Shown here piece by piece: positions 25,516 through 34,378 of a stretch of DNA of 64,000 nt. Numbering within the stretch: the first letter of the stretch is position 1; every line of letters starts with the position of its first letter. The notes beneath the pieces are model-generated. The model did not search any database. It saw only the letters and a program-made list of their open reading frames with translations, and was not told where the DNA came from. The stretch is taken from NCBI RefSeq assembly GCF_001593955.1, contig NZ_LTAZ01000004.1, forward strand, positions 248,001 through 312,000, written 5' to 3'. A program made the position numbers and the translations under genes. The DNA comes from Halalkalicoccus paucihalophilus. GTDB lineage: Archaea > Halobacteriota > Halobacteria > Halobacteriales > Halalkalicoccaceae.

Positions 25516-25979
25516 TGCAGGCGGTCGTCCAACTGCGCGGCGAGGTCAACATGGACTACACGGTCAAGGACACCCTCTCGATGCTCAACCTCCATCGGGT
25601 CAATCACTGTGCGCTCGTCCCGGAACACGAGACGTTCCGCGGGATGATCACGAAGGTCAACGACTACGTCGCCCACGGCGAGCCGAGCCAGGAGACCGTC
25701 GAGACGCTCCTTCGGACGCGTGCAGAGCCCGCAGAGGGTAGCGACGACATCGACGACGAGTGGCTCGCAGCAAACACCGAGTACGGCTCGATCGAGGCGC
25801 TCGCCGAAGCACTGATCGCAGAGGAAACGACGCTCAAAGAACAGGGGCTGACGCCCGTGCTTCGACTGCATCCGCCACGGGGCGGCCACGACGGCATCAA
25901 GCACGTCACCGCGGAGGGTGGTCAGCTCGGCAAACACTCGACAGAGGGGATCGACGAACTCCTCGTCGCGATGCGATAA
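25515..25979 (+). CDS. rpl30: 50S ribosomal protein L30 (uL30)
   Basis: A 154-aa archaeal-type protein, longer than bacterial L30. [20 protein letters not shown] and LNLHRVNHCALVPEHETFRG are diagnostic; the end LRLHPPRGGHDGIK is also typical. The ATG at 25515 was preferred to a GTG one codon before because it overlaps the rps5 TGA. Confidence 0.97.
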   Translation: MQAVVQLRGEVNMDYTVKDTLSMLNLHRVNHCALVPEHETFRGMITKVNDYVAHGEPSQETVETLLRTRAEPAEGSDDIDDEWLAANTEYGSIEALAEALIAEETTLKEQGLTPVLRLHPPRGGHDGIKHVTAEGGQLGKHSTEGIDELLVAMR

Positions 25980-25981
25980 CC

Positions 25982-26494
25982 ATGACAAGCAAGAAACGAC
26001 GCCAGCGTGGCTCGCGGACCCACGGAGGCGGCACCCACAAGAACCGACGGGGGGCCGGTCACCGTGGCGGACGCGGCGCCGCCGGACGTAGCAAGCACGA
26101 GTTCCACAACTACGGGCCGCTCGGTAAACACGGCTTCAAACGGCCCGAGAAGGCACAGGACACCGTCCTGACGGTCGACGTCCAGAAACTCGACGAGGAC
26201 GCGCCGCTGTTCGCCGCCGACGGTCTCGCAGAGGAGACCGACGACGGCTACCGGATGGACGCCCGTGATCTCGTCGAGGACGGCCACGACGCCGACGCCG
26301 TGAAGGTGCTCGGCGGCGGGCAGGTCAGAAGTAGCCTCGAGATCACGGCCGACGCCTTCTCGGCGAACGCGGTCGAGCTCATCGAGGAGAACGGCGGCGA
26401 GGCCGTCGTCTCCGAGCGCGGCCAGGTCGACGAGGAGGCCGACGAGGACGAATCAAAACCGGAAGATATTGAACCAACGGCTGACGAAGCGTAA
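25982..26494 (+). CDS. rpl15: 50S ribosomal protein L15 (uL15)
   Basis: Late-assembly protein of 170 aa. The basic glycine-rich N-terminus (RGSRTHGGGTHKNRRGAGHR) and KVLGGGQVRSSLEITADAFS are diagnostic; the tail is acidic. It starts 2 bases after rpl30 and precedes secY by 3 bases. Confidence 0.97.
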   Translation: MTSKKRRQRGSRTHGGGTHKNRRGAGHRGGRGAAGRSKHEFHNYGPLGKHGFKRPEKAQDTVLTVDVQKLDEDAPLFAADGLAEETDDGYRMDARDLVEDGHDADAVKVLGGGQVRSSLEITADAFSANAVELIEENGGEAVVSERGQVDEEADEDESKPEDIEPTADEA

Positions 26495-26497
26495 TCA

Positions 26498-27967
26498 ATG
26501 AGTTGGAAGGAAGCCGCCGAACCGGTCCTCACGCGAATGCCGGGCGTCACCCGTCCGGAGGGGCACGTCCCGTTCAAGCGCAAGCTAGCGTGGACGGCGG
26601 GTGTGCTCATCGTTTACTTCTTCCTGACGAACGTCTTTCTGTGGGGGCTCCCATCGGCCGACGCGGGTCAGGACATCTTCGGACAGTTCCGATCGATACT
26701 GGCCGGTAGTCAGGGGACGATCCTGCAGGTCGGGATCGGACCGATCGTCACTGCAAGCATCGTGCTCCAACTGCTCGGCGGTGCCGGTCTGTTGGGCTTG
26801 GACACCAGCGACCCGCGCGATCAGGTGCTCTATCAGGGCCTGCAGAAACTGCTGGTGATCGTGATGGTCGCCCTGACCGCGTTCCCGATGGTGTTTCTCG
26901 GCGGTTTCCTTCCGGCGAGTCCCGAACTCGCAGCGATCTACGGACAGACGACGATCCAGACGATCATCTTCGCGCAGGTGTTCGTCGGCGGGATTATCAT
27001 CCTGTTTCTCGACGAAATCGTCTCCAAATGGGGTGTTGGCAGCGGGATCGGGCTGTTCATCATCGCCGGCGTGAGCCAGCGTCTCATCGGCGGGCTGTTC
27101 GCGTGGGGCGGGCTTCCCGGCGAGGCCGGGATCATCCCGACGTGGTTCTCGATCCTCCTCGGACAGGCCTCCTTCCCGTCGCTGCTGACGGGCGAGGGGC
27201 TTCAGGCGCTCTTTCTCGGTCAGGGAGCGTTGCTCGCGATCATCACGACGGTGTTCATCTTCGTGGTGGTCGTCTACGCCGAATCCGTCAGGGTCGAAAT
27301 CCCACTCTCTCACGCCCGTGTGAAGGGTGCTCGGGGCCGATTCCCCGTGAAACTGATCTACGCGAGCGTCCTCCCGATGATCCTCGTTCGCGCCGTACAG
27401 ATGAACATCCAATTTCTCGGGCGGATCCTGAACGCCCGGTGGGCGGGGATGCCCGCGTGGCTCGGGATCTACAACGACCAGGGCCAGCCGGTCAGCGGGC
27501 TGTTTTACTACCTGAACCCGATTCAGGCCCCCGGGGAGTGGATGTGGTGGCTCGGCGAGGCGAGTCAGGCCGTCTGGCAGATCATGCTCCGAGTCGGGAT
27601 CGACCTGGCAGTGATGATCATCGGTGGGGCGATCTTCGCGATATTCTGGGTCGAAACCACCGATATGGGTCCCGAGGCGACCGCGAAACAGATCCAAAAC
27701 TCGGGGATGCAGATCCCCGGTTTTCGACAGAACATCGGCGTCTACGAGAAGGTTCTGGATCGATATATCCCGCAGGTGACCGTCATCGGCGGTGCCTTAG
27801 TGGGCCTGCTCGCCGTGATGGCGAACATGCTCGGCACGATCGGCGCGGTCTCGGGTACCGGGTTGCTGCTTGCGGTCTCGATCACCTACAAGCTCTACGA
27901 GGAGATCGCCGAAGAACAGCTCATGGAGATGCACCCGATGATGCGCCAGATGTTCGGCGGACGGTAG
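26498..27967 (+). CDS. secY: Preprotein translocase subunit SecY
   Basis: Channel of the Sec translocon. The 489-aa protein has ten predicted membrane segments; VEIPLSHARVKGARGRFPVK is the cytosolic loop that contacts the ribosome, and VGSGIGLFIIAGVSQRLIGG marks the middle of the protein. It closes the ribosomal operon. In related genomes adk and cmk follow closely; here about 3 kb of other genes intervene. Confidence 0.97.
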   Translation: MSWKEAAEPVLTRMPGVTRPEGHVPFKRKLAWTAGVLIVYFFLTNVFLWGLPSADAGQDIFGQFRSILAGSQGTILQVGIGPIVTASIVLQLLGGAGLLGLDTSDPRDQVLYQGLQKLLVIVMVALTAFPMVFLGGFLPASPELAAIYGQTTIQTIIFAQVFVGGIIILFLDEIVSKWGVGSGIGLFIIAGVSQRLIGGLFAWGGLPGEAGIIPTWFSILLGQASFPSLLTGEGLQALFLGQGALLAIITTVFIFVVVVYAESVRVEIPLSHARVKGARGRFPVKLIYASVLPMILVRAVQMNIQFLGRILNARWAGMPAWLGIYNDQGQPVSGLFYYLNPIQAPGEWMWWLGEASQAVWQIMLRVGIDLAVMIIGGAIFAIFWVETTDMGPEATAKQIQNSGMQIPGFRQNIGVYEKVLDRYIPQVTVIGGALVGLLAVMANMLGTIGAVSGTGLLLAVSITYKLYEEIAEEQLMEMHPMMRQMFGGR

Positions 27968-28037
27968 CGGGACGAAAAACGGACGGGTTCAGTACCCGAT
28001 TATAGTTCCTCTCCGGCTACGAGCTTTGGCCCGACCC

Positions 28038-28229
28038 TCACCCGTGACAGGTAGGATTGCTGTGAGCCGCCGCCTCGGCGCCTTTTTCGCATGCGGGTAC
28101 ACTGACGCCCGCCGGATTGTGTGCAGCGACTTCACCGGCAGCGCCGACGAGCAGTAACAGCGCGACAACCGTCAAGAGAACGACGAGACGGCTATGTCGG
28201 ATCGTGAATCGAAGGGCTGTCTCTTTCAT
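28038..28229 (-). CDS. Small exported protein with conserved-looking Cys/His tail
   Basis: A 63-aa product with a positively charged start (MKETALRFTIRHSR), a strong hydrophobic core (LVVLLTVVALLLLVGAAGEV) and a likely cleavage after AAGEVAAH. This leaves a mature peptide of about 30 residues, rich in Ala and His, with two cysteines (VPACEKG and NPTCHG). I take the internal ATG at 28229 because the signal peptide starts there. It is convergent with secY. Function unknown; the two cysteines could form a disulfide or bind metal or heme. Confidence 0.55.
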   Translation of the reverse strand: MKETALRFTIRHSRLVVLLTVVALLLLVGAAGEVAAHNPAGVSVPACEKGAEAAAHSNPTCHG

Positions 28230-28474
28230 GGCTTGCGACGAAGTATCACACCCCTCGCGGAACAATGATCGTTCCGATCAATTCCTTTGCTGTACGTTAT
28301 TTCTGAGGGAAGGAGGGATAAGGACGAGAGGCGGAGACGCACACCGGTGCGGTCGTAGTCAACCGACCGGGAAAGTCCGGTCGAACGGATACCTCCGATG
28401 CCTCGTTTTCGGGGGTGGACACGAAACGTCCTCCAACCGGGAGGCTAAACTGCCCCTATACCGACCGTGCGAAT
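28230..28474. other. Intergenic region with two short inverted repeats upstream of the Rieske gene
   Basis: Two perfect hairpin-capable repeats are visible: CGACCGG-GAAAGT-CCGGTCG (28364-28383, 7-bp arms) and CCTCC-AACCG-GGAGG (28430-28444). The second directly precedes CTAAAC (28445-28450), a TATA-like box 27 bp before the Rieske ATG, so it may be an operator. No coding potential was recognised. Confidence 0.45.
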
Positions 28475-28909
28475 ATGAGTGGCCGCCACCGATTGACGAC
28501 CGTCGAAACCGTCGAAGAGGAAGACGCGTGGTTGTTCACGGTTCGCGACGATCACGACGAGGACGTGGAAGTGTTTCTCGTCCCCTGTGCGGACGAGGCG
28601 GACGGAATCGAGGCGTGGATCAACAGCTGTACCCACGAGGCTCAGGCGCTCTATCGCGAGGACGTGGGGGCGGTGGTCCGTGAGGGATCGATCGTCTGTC
28701 CGAAACACGGCTCGGCGTTCGATACCTGTTCTGGCTACTGTGACAACGGACCGGCGGCCGAAACGACGCTTCCTGCGATCGACATCACCGTCGAAGACGG
28801 ACAGGTTTACTTGACTGACGACGACGTCCGCTTCCTCTACGAGGGACCGAGCCGGAACGATGACGATGGCGGGGACGCGCCGAGTTCGACCTCACACCTC
28901 CGATTTTGA
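28475..28909 (+). CDS. Rieske [2Fe-2S] ferredoxin-type protein
   Basis: A 144-aa soluble protein with one Rieske cluster: CTH (in NSCTHEAQALYRED) and CPKHG (in GSIVCPKHGSAFDTCSG) supply the two Cys and two His ligands. There is no membrane anchor and no catalytic oxygenase domain, so it is probably an electron-transfer component of an oxygenase or a stand-alone redox protein. Extra cysteines follow the second box (TCSGYC). Start chosen at MSGRHRLTTVE. Its partner is not encoded nearby. Confidence 0.9.
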   Translation: MSGRHRLTTVETVEEEDAWLFTVRDDHDEDVEVFLVPCADEADGIEAWINSCTHEAQALYREDVGAVVREGSIVCPKHGSAFDTCSGYCDNGPAAETTLPAIDITVEDGQVYLTDDDVRFLYEGPSRNDDDGGDAPSSTSHLRF

Positions 28910-29242
28910 GGAACAGATACTGTCGAGATCGTCTCGGAGCAATCGACACGCGAACTCGAGGCGTCGTTCGGACAGCGAACCGACCCGTCACCTCAGCGTT
29001 CGACGGACTCGACGAGTACTCTCGGTCCGTCTGCTCGTCGGTGGGGACACGGCGAGCCGACTGTCCGAAGTCGCTGCCGAACCGGCGAGGCGTGCGATCC
29101 GCTACCGGTCTCGGCGCTCCTCGTCGAAACTTAGTACCGTACTATTGAAGGACGAGGGCGGGTTCGTCGGGAGGCTGGCCGCGTGCAGCTGATGACGTCT
29201 AGCCGGTTCATAGTAAGACATCAATACAACGATGTTTTTCGT
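28910..29242. other. 333-bp stretch with no recognisable gene
   Basis: Only frames with Arg/Ser-rich, non-protein-like translations are seen on both strands. No tRNA or clear terminator was found. The last 40 bases are AT-rich (TAGTAAGACATCAATACAAC and following) and probably contain the promoter of the small gene at 29243. Confidence 0.5.
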
Positions 29243-29371
29243 ATGTCCCTTCGGCACGACGCGGTCGATCGCGTATCGGCGTACTACCGAACCAACGGCC
29301 TCGAACTCAGGGACGCGACCTCCGCGGAGGCGTGGCTGTTCGCCGCCCGGCCGGTCGAGATCGAACAGTGA
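29243..29371 (+). CDS. Possible 42-residue haloarchaeal small protein
   Basis: MSLRHDAVDRVSAYYRTNGL is followed by ELRDATSAEAWLFAARPVEI and ends EQ. The amphipathic, acidic composition and the form (short beta-like segment ending in an AWL motif) recall very small haloarchaeal proteins of unknown function, but I cannot name a family with confidence. An AT-rich stretch precedes the ATG. It is convergent with the next gene, 7 bases away. Confidence 0.45.
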   Translation: MSLRHDAVDRVSAYYRTNGLELRDATSAEAWLFAARPVEIEQ

Positions 29372-29378
29372 TCGTCCC

Positions 29379-29753
29379 TCAGACTTCGCTGGCCCAGACG
29401 ACGTACTCCGCCGGCTGTCCGTAGACCGTACGGAAACACCGTTCGACGAACCCCCCGAGGCGTTCCTCGTCGGCGTAGGCCTGTATTCGGACGTTCGTTC
29501 CGTCGGCGTCCTCCGGTCGGATGAGTTCCTCGATCGAGAAGGCCGAAAACCCGTTCAACAGCGATTCGAGCCGGTCGAGTTCCTCGTCGGTGCAGTCGAG
29601 GTTCAACACGTCCTCACCGACCTGAATCCACGTCGGGTCCTCGGTCTCGACCTCGAACGTACAGAACGGACTGTCGCGAGCCCGATGGGCGGTGATCGCG
29701 TCCGTAAACAGGGCGCGGCGTTCCGTTTCGGACTCGGCGCGAAATCGCGTCAT
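29379..29753 (-). CDS. Conserved haloarchaeal hypothetical protein (124 aa)
   Basis: A soluble acidic protein with alternating helices and strands: DSPFCTFEVETEDPTWIQVG, then LNLDCTDEELDRLESLLNGF and FVERCFRTVYGQPAEYVVWA. No enzymatic motif is recognised. It sits 37 bases downstream of the YeiH-type gene on the same strand, so the two could be co-transcribed. Codon use is typical of the genome. Confidence 0.7.
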   Translation of the reverse strand: MTRFRAESETERRALFTDAITAHRARDSPFCTFEVETEDPTWIQVGEDVLNLDCTDEELDRLESLLNGFSAFSIEELIRPEDADGTNVRIQAYADEERLGGFVERCFRTVYGQPAEYVVWASEV

Positions 29754-29790
29754 ACTCCGACTACGCGAGCATGGACAAAAGACCGCCGGA

Positions 29791-30771
29791 CTACAGGAGC
29801 GTCCGAACGACGAATAGCGTCACGACGCTGATCACGCAGAAGGCACACAGGACGATCGCGACCGGCGTCAGCCCGCTTTCTCGCATTCGGGCCGGTCGGA
29901 TCTCGAATCCGAGGCCGACGAACGCGAGGACGAACAGCCACTCGGAAGTCCGACCGATCGCATCGAGCGAGGTGGGCGTCAACACACCGATGTTTGCGAT
30001 CAACGCGACCAACAGGAACCCGACGAGGAACTTCGGGAACTGGAGCCAGAGGCGCCGGATCCCCGGATCGTTCGCCTTCCGCGTCGCGTAACCGATCGAG
30101 TACGCGACGACGACCGCCCCCAGCATCGTGTTCCGTGCGAGTTTCGTCACCGTCGCCCACTGACCCGCCTCCGGCGAGTGGGCGAAGCCCGCCGCCGCGA
30201 CCGGGCCGGTGCTGAACATGCTCAGGCCGGCCCAGACGCCGAACTCCCGCGCGCTCAGCCCCAGTAGATCGCCGAGAGCGGGATAGGCCACGAGAGTGAT
30301 CGCGTCGAAGAAGACGATCGTCGCGGCCGCATACGTGAGCTGGTCGCCGCGCGCGTCGACGACCTGTCCGACCGCCGCGACCGCCGAAACCCCGCAGATG
30401 CTCGTCCCCGCCGCGAGCAACGAGGCGGTCCTCCCGCGTAGTCCGAAGATGCCGCGGGCGATCGCCTCGACGAGCAGGAGGCTGAACGCGACCGTTCCGA
30501 CGACCAGGACGATCACCAGCGGGCCGGCCCCGATCAGTTCCTCGATCGCGATCGCGGCCCCTAACAGGACGATCCCGGTCTCGAGGAGGAGTTTGTGGTT
30601 CTCGATACCCCGGACGGCCCACGGCGGTATCCCGACGAGGTTGCCGATCAGGACACCCATACCGATCGCAAGGACGAGGTCGTTAATTCCGATCAGCGTC
30701 GCGAGGCTTCGAGCGGCGATACCGACGACGAGAAGCGTCACGAGTCCCGGAAGATGCTGCCGAAACCCCAT
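29791..30771 (-). CDS. YeiH/UPF0324 family putative sulfate exporter
   Basis: A 326-aa polytopic membrane protein with about ten hydrophobic segments. Family motifs include VLAIGMGVLIGNLVGIPPWA, LLETGIVLLGAAIAIEEL and the highly conserved AAGTSICGVSAVAAVGQVVD. Relatives are annotated as putative sulfate exporters, without strong biochemistry. I start at MGFRQHLPGLV, which is the usual N-terminus; a longer start at 30834 would add an unlikely Arg-rich stretch. A 45-codon reading frame ends one base inside its start. Confidence 0.85.
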   Translation of the reverse strand: MGFRQHLPGLVTLLVVGIAARSLATLIGINDLVLAIGMGVLIGNLVGIPPWAVRGIENHKLLLETGIVLLGAAIAIEELIGAGPLVIVLVVGTVAFSLLLVEAIARGIFGLRGRTASLLAAGTSICGVSAVAAVGQVVDARGDQLTYAAATIVFFDAITLVAYPALGDLLGLSAREFGVWAGLSMFSTGPVAAAGFAHSPEAGQWATVTKLARNTMLGAVVVAYSIGYATRKANDPGIRRLWLQFPKFLVGFLLVALIANIGVLTPTSLDAIGRTSEWLFVLAFVGLGFEIRPARMRESGLTPVAIVLCAFCVISVVTLFVVRTLL

Positions 30772-30908
30772 CAGATCAACTGCCGAAGCCACTGTACTCC
30801 GACGACCGCGAGGCCGAGTATCACTGCCCGCCATCCTCGGTCGATTCGTGCCCAGTACGCACTGATCCGCGCGTTTGGGGTCGATTCGGAGCTCTGTTCC
30901 GGAACCAT
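30771..30908 (-). CDS. Possible 45-residue protein translationally coupled to the YeiH-type gene
   Basis: The frame reads MVPEQSSESTPNARISAYWA, then RIDRGWRAVILGLAVVGVQW and LRQLI, and its TGA overlaps the YeiH-family ATG (TGATG). It has one hydrophobic segment near the C-terminus. It could be a small membrane protein, a leader ORF, or an N-terminal piece separated by a frameshift. Evidence is limited to the overlap and a protein-like composition. Confidence 0.35.
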   Translation of the reverse strand: MVPEQSSESTPNARISAYWARIDRGWRAVILGLAVVGVQWLRQLI

Positions 30909-31015
30909 TCTCGCTTGTACTCTCCCGTGTTACCGACTTCACCGTGTCGTTTCGGCCGGCGAGAGTTGCTGTGACCTGTAACGACCCTGTCGGTGCCACA
31001 ACGGTTCCTGTACCT

Positions 31016-31022
31016 CTTTAAT
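31016..31022 (+). promoter_or_regulatory. TATA-like box for adk
   Basis: CTTTAAT centred about 26 bp upstream of the adk ATG at 31045, supporting that start and a leaderless transcript. Confidence 0.45.
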
Positions 31023-31044
31023 GCTGGACACAGGAGAGGGGACT

Positions 31045-31668
31045 ATGGCACAGCCACAGATCCTCATCGTCGGTGCGCCCGGCGCAGGAAAGGGGACACA
31101 GAGTGCGAACCTCGTCGAAGAGTACGGCATCGAACACGTCACGACGGGCGATGCGCTGCGTGCGAACAAGGACATGGAGACCGAACACGGCACGCCACGG
31201 GAGTACATGGAGGCGGGCGAACTCGTCCCCGACGAACTGGTCAACGAGATCGTCCGCGAGGCCTTAGAGTCGGCCGACGGCTACGTCCTCGACGGCTACC
31301 CGCGAAACGAGTCGCAAGTCGAGTACCTCGAATCGATTACGGACCTCGACGTGGTGCTGTATCTCGACGTCGACCGCGAGGAACTGGTTCATCGGCTCAC
31401 CGGACGGCGCGTCGACCCCGAGACGGGCGAGAACTACCACACCGAATACGACATGCCCGACGACGAGGAGGTCCGCGAGCGCCTCGTCCAGCGTGACGAC
31501 GACACCGAGGACACCGTCCAGGAGCGCCTTCGGGTCTTCGAGGAGAACACCGCGCCGGTGATCGAACACTACGAGGACCACGCGGGCTTCGTCCGGATCG
31601 ACGGCGAACAGACCCCCGAAGAGGTCTGGGACGACATCAACGAGGCGGTCGACGAGCGCGTCGACTAG
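31045..31668 (+). CDS. adk: Adenylate kinase
   Basis: Interconverts AMP, ADP and ATP. The 207-aa product has the P-loop [10 protein letters not shown] (residues 9-18), the AMP-site TTGDALRAN, the DGYPRNESQ motif and the LID region [13 protein letters not shown] used the ATG giving [10 protein letters not shown] because the TATA-like box lies 26 bp upstream of it; the frame extends eight codons further. adk normally follows secY in related genomes but is separated here. Confidence 0.96.
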   Translation: MAQPQILIVGAPGAGKGTQSANLVEEYGIEHVTTGDALRANKDMETEHGTPREYMEAGELVPDELVNEIVREALESADGYVLDGYPRNESQVEYLESITDLDVVLYLDVDREELVHRLTGRRVDPETGENYHTEYDMPDDEEVRERLVQRDDDTEDTVQERLRVFEENTAPVIEHYEDHAGFVRIDGEQTPEEVWDDINEAVDERVD

Positions 31669-31824
31669 CACGGCTCGATTCAGCACATCGTCGGTATACT
31701 CGTGAGGACGGGCATCGACCGGATGCTACCGACGGGTTGCGATCACGTAGCGTACTGACTTCTACCCGCGGGACGTTCGCCCGGCGAAGGTATTTTACCC
31801 TGACTAACATATACGACCGTATTC

Positions 31825-32790
31825 ATGTCCCACCGGCACGGCACGACGCTCCCCCCCGAGACGTTCGAGACGCCCGATGCCGGGTTCATGGCCGCCGCGG
31901 GTGCGTACGTCGCGGCCGTCCTCGTCGCGGCCGTTCTCACGGTCGCGGCCGCGGTCGGTGCGTCTGTGGCGACCGTCCTCGGTGGCGTTTCGACCGCGGC
32001 GACCGTCGGCCTCATCGCCGGCGGCGTAGCGGCGAGTTTCGTCGCGGGATTGCCCGAACGTCTCGGTCAGCGACGACGGCGGTTGCTCGTGCCGTTCGTC
32101 CCGCCCGCAATCCTCGTCGGGATCGCTCTCGTCGCGTTGTCGCTCCCCGTGCTTCCACCGGTCGTTGCCCTCGGGGCCGGGACCGGCGCGGCGATCACGC
32201 TCGTGGTCGCGTTCGCGATCGTGACGATGGCACGGACCCGGTATGCACGAGCGATGGCTCCCGAGGACCCGATCGCCGCCACTACTCGACTGAAACCGAA
32301 CCAGGACCGCCGGTGGTTCGCACTTGGCGTGCTCTGTTTCGGCGGCTACGGTGCGTGGGTGCTTGCGACCGGGGAGTTCACATCGGGGAACTCGATCCTG
32401 TGGGTCATCGCGTGGGGGGTTTTTGCCCTGTATCGGGGCGTGGAACTGCGCTTCGGTTTCCGGGAACCGGATCGGGACGGCTGGGCCGGACGCGTTCTCG
32501 ATACCGATCGGCTGGCGGAGTCGACGGAGCAGTGGCTTCCCGAACTGCGGGTTCACGAGGCCGGAATCGCCATCGTCCGTCCGATGCAACGGCGGTTCGT
32601 CCCGTGGGAAACCGTCTCCGACGTTCGCCTGACCGCCGACGAACTCGTCGTCGAGCGCCCCTGTCGATTCGATATCCGCTGTGACCGGGCGGCGATCGAC
32701 GACCCTGATGGCGTCTACGAGGCAATGGAGCGCGCTCGCTCGACAGTGGCGAATGACGTCTTCGTCCCCCGGACCGCTACGACGATCTGA
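31825..32790 (+). CDS. Membrane protein with C-terminal PH-like (bPH2-type) domain
   Basis: The 321-aa protein has at least four strongly hydrophobic segments in its first half (AAGAYVAAVLVAAVLTVAAA; STAATVGLIAGGVAASFVAG; FVPPAILVGIALVALSLPVL; GTGAAITLVVAFAIVTMART) and two more near residues 170-210. The last 100 residues look soluble: HEAGIAIVRPMQRRFVPWET then VSDVRLTADELVVERP, a pattern seen in bacterial PH-like domains. Function unknown. It is separated by 156 bp from adk and convergent with the SHOCT gene. Confidence 0.7.
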   Translation: MSHRHGTTLPPETFETPDAGFMAAAGAYVAAVLVAAVLTVAAAVGASVATVLGGVSTAATVGLIAGGVAASFVAGLPERLGQRRRRLLVPFVPPAILVGIALVALSLPVLPPVVALGAGTGAAITLVVAFAIVTMARTRYARAMAPEDPIAATTRLKPNQDRRWFALGVLCFGGYGAWVLATGEFTSGNSILWVIAWGVFALYRGVELRFGFREPDRDGWAGRVLDTDRLAESTEQWLPELRVHEAGIAIVRPMQRRFVPWETVSDVRLTADELVVERPCRFDIRCDRAAIDDPDGVYEAMERARSTVANDVFVPRTATTI

Positions 32791-32856
32791 TCCCGTTCGA
32801 ATTTCCCCGTACGACCGATGCCGCCGAGCGATCGATGCATCCGGCCGTTTGTTCGA

Positions 32857-33228
32857 TCAGGACGATCGTTCGATCGACAGCTCCTCGGTCTCTACGCCCG
32901 CTCGCTGGGCCCGTTCGTTCGCGTCGATCAGCCGATCGAGCGCGGATTCGAACTCGGATTCGGTCAGTTCTCCGGCGGCGTATCGCTCCTGGAGGTTGGT
33001 GACGGGATCGCGCTCGGAATCTGCGGTTCCGCCCGTCGTCTCGCCGTTGATCCGGTGTGTGAGATACCACGTGAGAAAGACGCTGACCACGAGCAGGGCG
33101 GTGATGGCGACCGCGTAGATGGGGTCGGCGAGCAGCAACGCCGCGACGATGACGACATCGGCGAGGACGAACTTGATGATGAAGATCTCCATGATGTCGT
33201 AGCTGCTTTCGGTACTGGAACTGCCCAT
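32857..33228 (-). CDS. SHOCT domain membrane protein
   Basis: A 123-aa product with two hydrophobic segments (IFIIKFVLADVVIVAALLLA; YAVAITALLVVSVFLTWYLT), then a C-terminal SHOCT motif: NLQERYAAGELTESEFESAL followed by DRLID. SHOCT proteins are thought to oligomerise; the function is unknown. I start at MGSSSTESSYD (33228), as the upstream frame is Arg/Ser-rich and not protein-like. Divergent from the DUF106 gene, with a 190-bp gap. Confidence 0.75.
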   Translation of the reverse strand: MGSSSTESSYDIMEIFIIKFVLADVVIVAALLLADPIYAVAITALLVVSVFLTWYLTHRINGETTGGTADSERDPVTNLQERYAAGELTESEFESALDRLIDANERAQRAGVETEELSIERSS

Positions 33229-33418
33229 GATCGAACTACTACGGTAACTGAAATAACTGTGGGTGACTCCGCACCGACGGTCGCTCGGATTCAGTGGAAC
33301 CCTCTCGGTACCCACGGCCCATCCCGCAGGTCGCTTTTTCCCGATTCGGCATGTGGCGAGCGATCGGTCGAAACCGAGAGGAACAGGTTGATTACCCACG
33401 ATTTCTTACAGCGGGGTA

Positions 33419-34336
33419 ATGGGACGAACCGCGGAGAAGGTACAGACTCTCATCGACGAGAACCCGAACATGGAAGGCGCCATCGCGGTCGTGTTGCGCG
33501 AGTCCGATGGCGACGGGGAGGTCGAATGGGCGGACGTCCGCGACGAGATCTCGAGCGGGCAGTGGGGACGGCTGATCGAGAAGGGGATCCTCGTCGACGG
33601 CTACGAGGGGTTCGAGGTCCGTGACCGCGAGGAAGTCGCGTCCGTCGTCGACGCCGATGGAACGACTTCCACGCCGACGACGGGGTCCACGAGCAGCGAC
33701 GACGACGAGGAGTCCAGTTGGTCGAAGTGGGATAAGATGGCCGCCGGCGGGGTCGCGTTGACCTTCCTGGGGTACGCGTGGGGACCCGCACGGGACGCCA
33801 TCGGCAGTACGATGGACCTGTTTCTGGGCCCGCTCAACGACGTGCTTCCGTTTTACGCCGTGATCCTCGTGCTCGCGCTGCTGACGGGGCTGTACTCCTC
33901 GCTGCTGCAGGCGAACCTGATGGACACCTCGAAGATGAGCGAGTATCAGGGCAAGATGAAGGCGATCCAGGAGAAACGCGAGCGCGCGAAGGAGCGCGGC
34001 GACGACGAGGCGATGGAGCGCATCCAACAGGAGCAGATGGAGGCGATGGGCGAGCAGATGGGCATGCTCAAAGAGCAGTTCCGCCCGATGGTCTGGATCA
34101 TGCTGCTGACCATCCCCGTGTTCCTCTGGATGTACTGGATGATCGGTGCCCGTGGCGCGGAAGCGCACCTCCAGGAGATCGGCGGGATCGTGATGCCGCT
34201 CGCGGGACAGGTCGAGTGGACCAGCGGCGTCATCGGCCCGATGCAGGCGTGGATCGTCTGGTACTTCGTCTGCTCGATGGCGTTCACCCAGCTCATGCGC
34301 AAGTCGCTCAACATCAGTACGACGCCGACGGGCTGA
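33419..34336 (+). CDS. DUF106 (EMC3/TMCO1-like, Oxa1 superfamily) membrane insertase candidate
   Basis: A 305-aa membrane protein. After a soluble N-terminal segment of about 100 residues (acidic linker TSSDDDEESSWSKW), it has an Oxa1-superfamily arrangement: a membrane segment (YAVILVLALLTGLYSSLLQA), a charged coiled coil (KMKAIQEKRERAKERGDDEA) and further membrane segments (FRPMVWIMLLTIPVFLWMYW; MQAWIVWYFVCSMAFTQLMR). Archaeal DUF106 proteins are regarded as relatives of YidC, Get1 and EMC3. The location next to adk, cmk and the secY operon fits a membrane-protein insertion role. Confidence 0.9.
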   Translation: MGRTAEKVQTLIDENPNMEGAIAVVLRESDGDGEVEWADVRDEISSGQWGRLIEKGILVDGYEGFEVRDREEVASVVDADGTTSTPTTGSTSSDDDEESSWSKWDKMAAGGVALTFLGYAWGPARDAIGSTMDLFLGPLNDVLPFYAVILVLALLTGLYSSLLQANLMDTSKMSEYQGKMKAIQEKRERAKERGDDEAMERIQQEQMEAMGEQMGMLKEQFRPMVWIMLLTIPVFLWMYWMIGARGAEAHLQEIGGIVMPLAGQVEWTSGVIGPMQAWIVWYFVCSMAFTQLMRKSLNISTTPTG

Positions 34337-34378
34337 GCGGATAGAAACTCCTTTTAGCCTCTCCGAGCGAGAGTGGAT

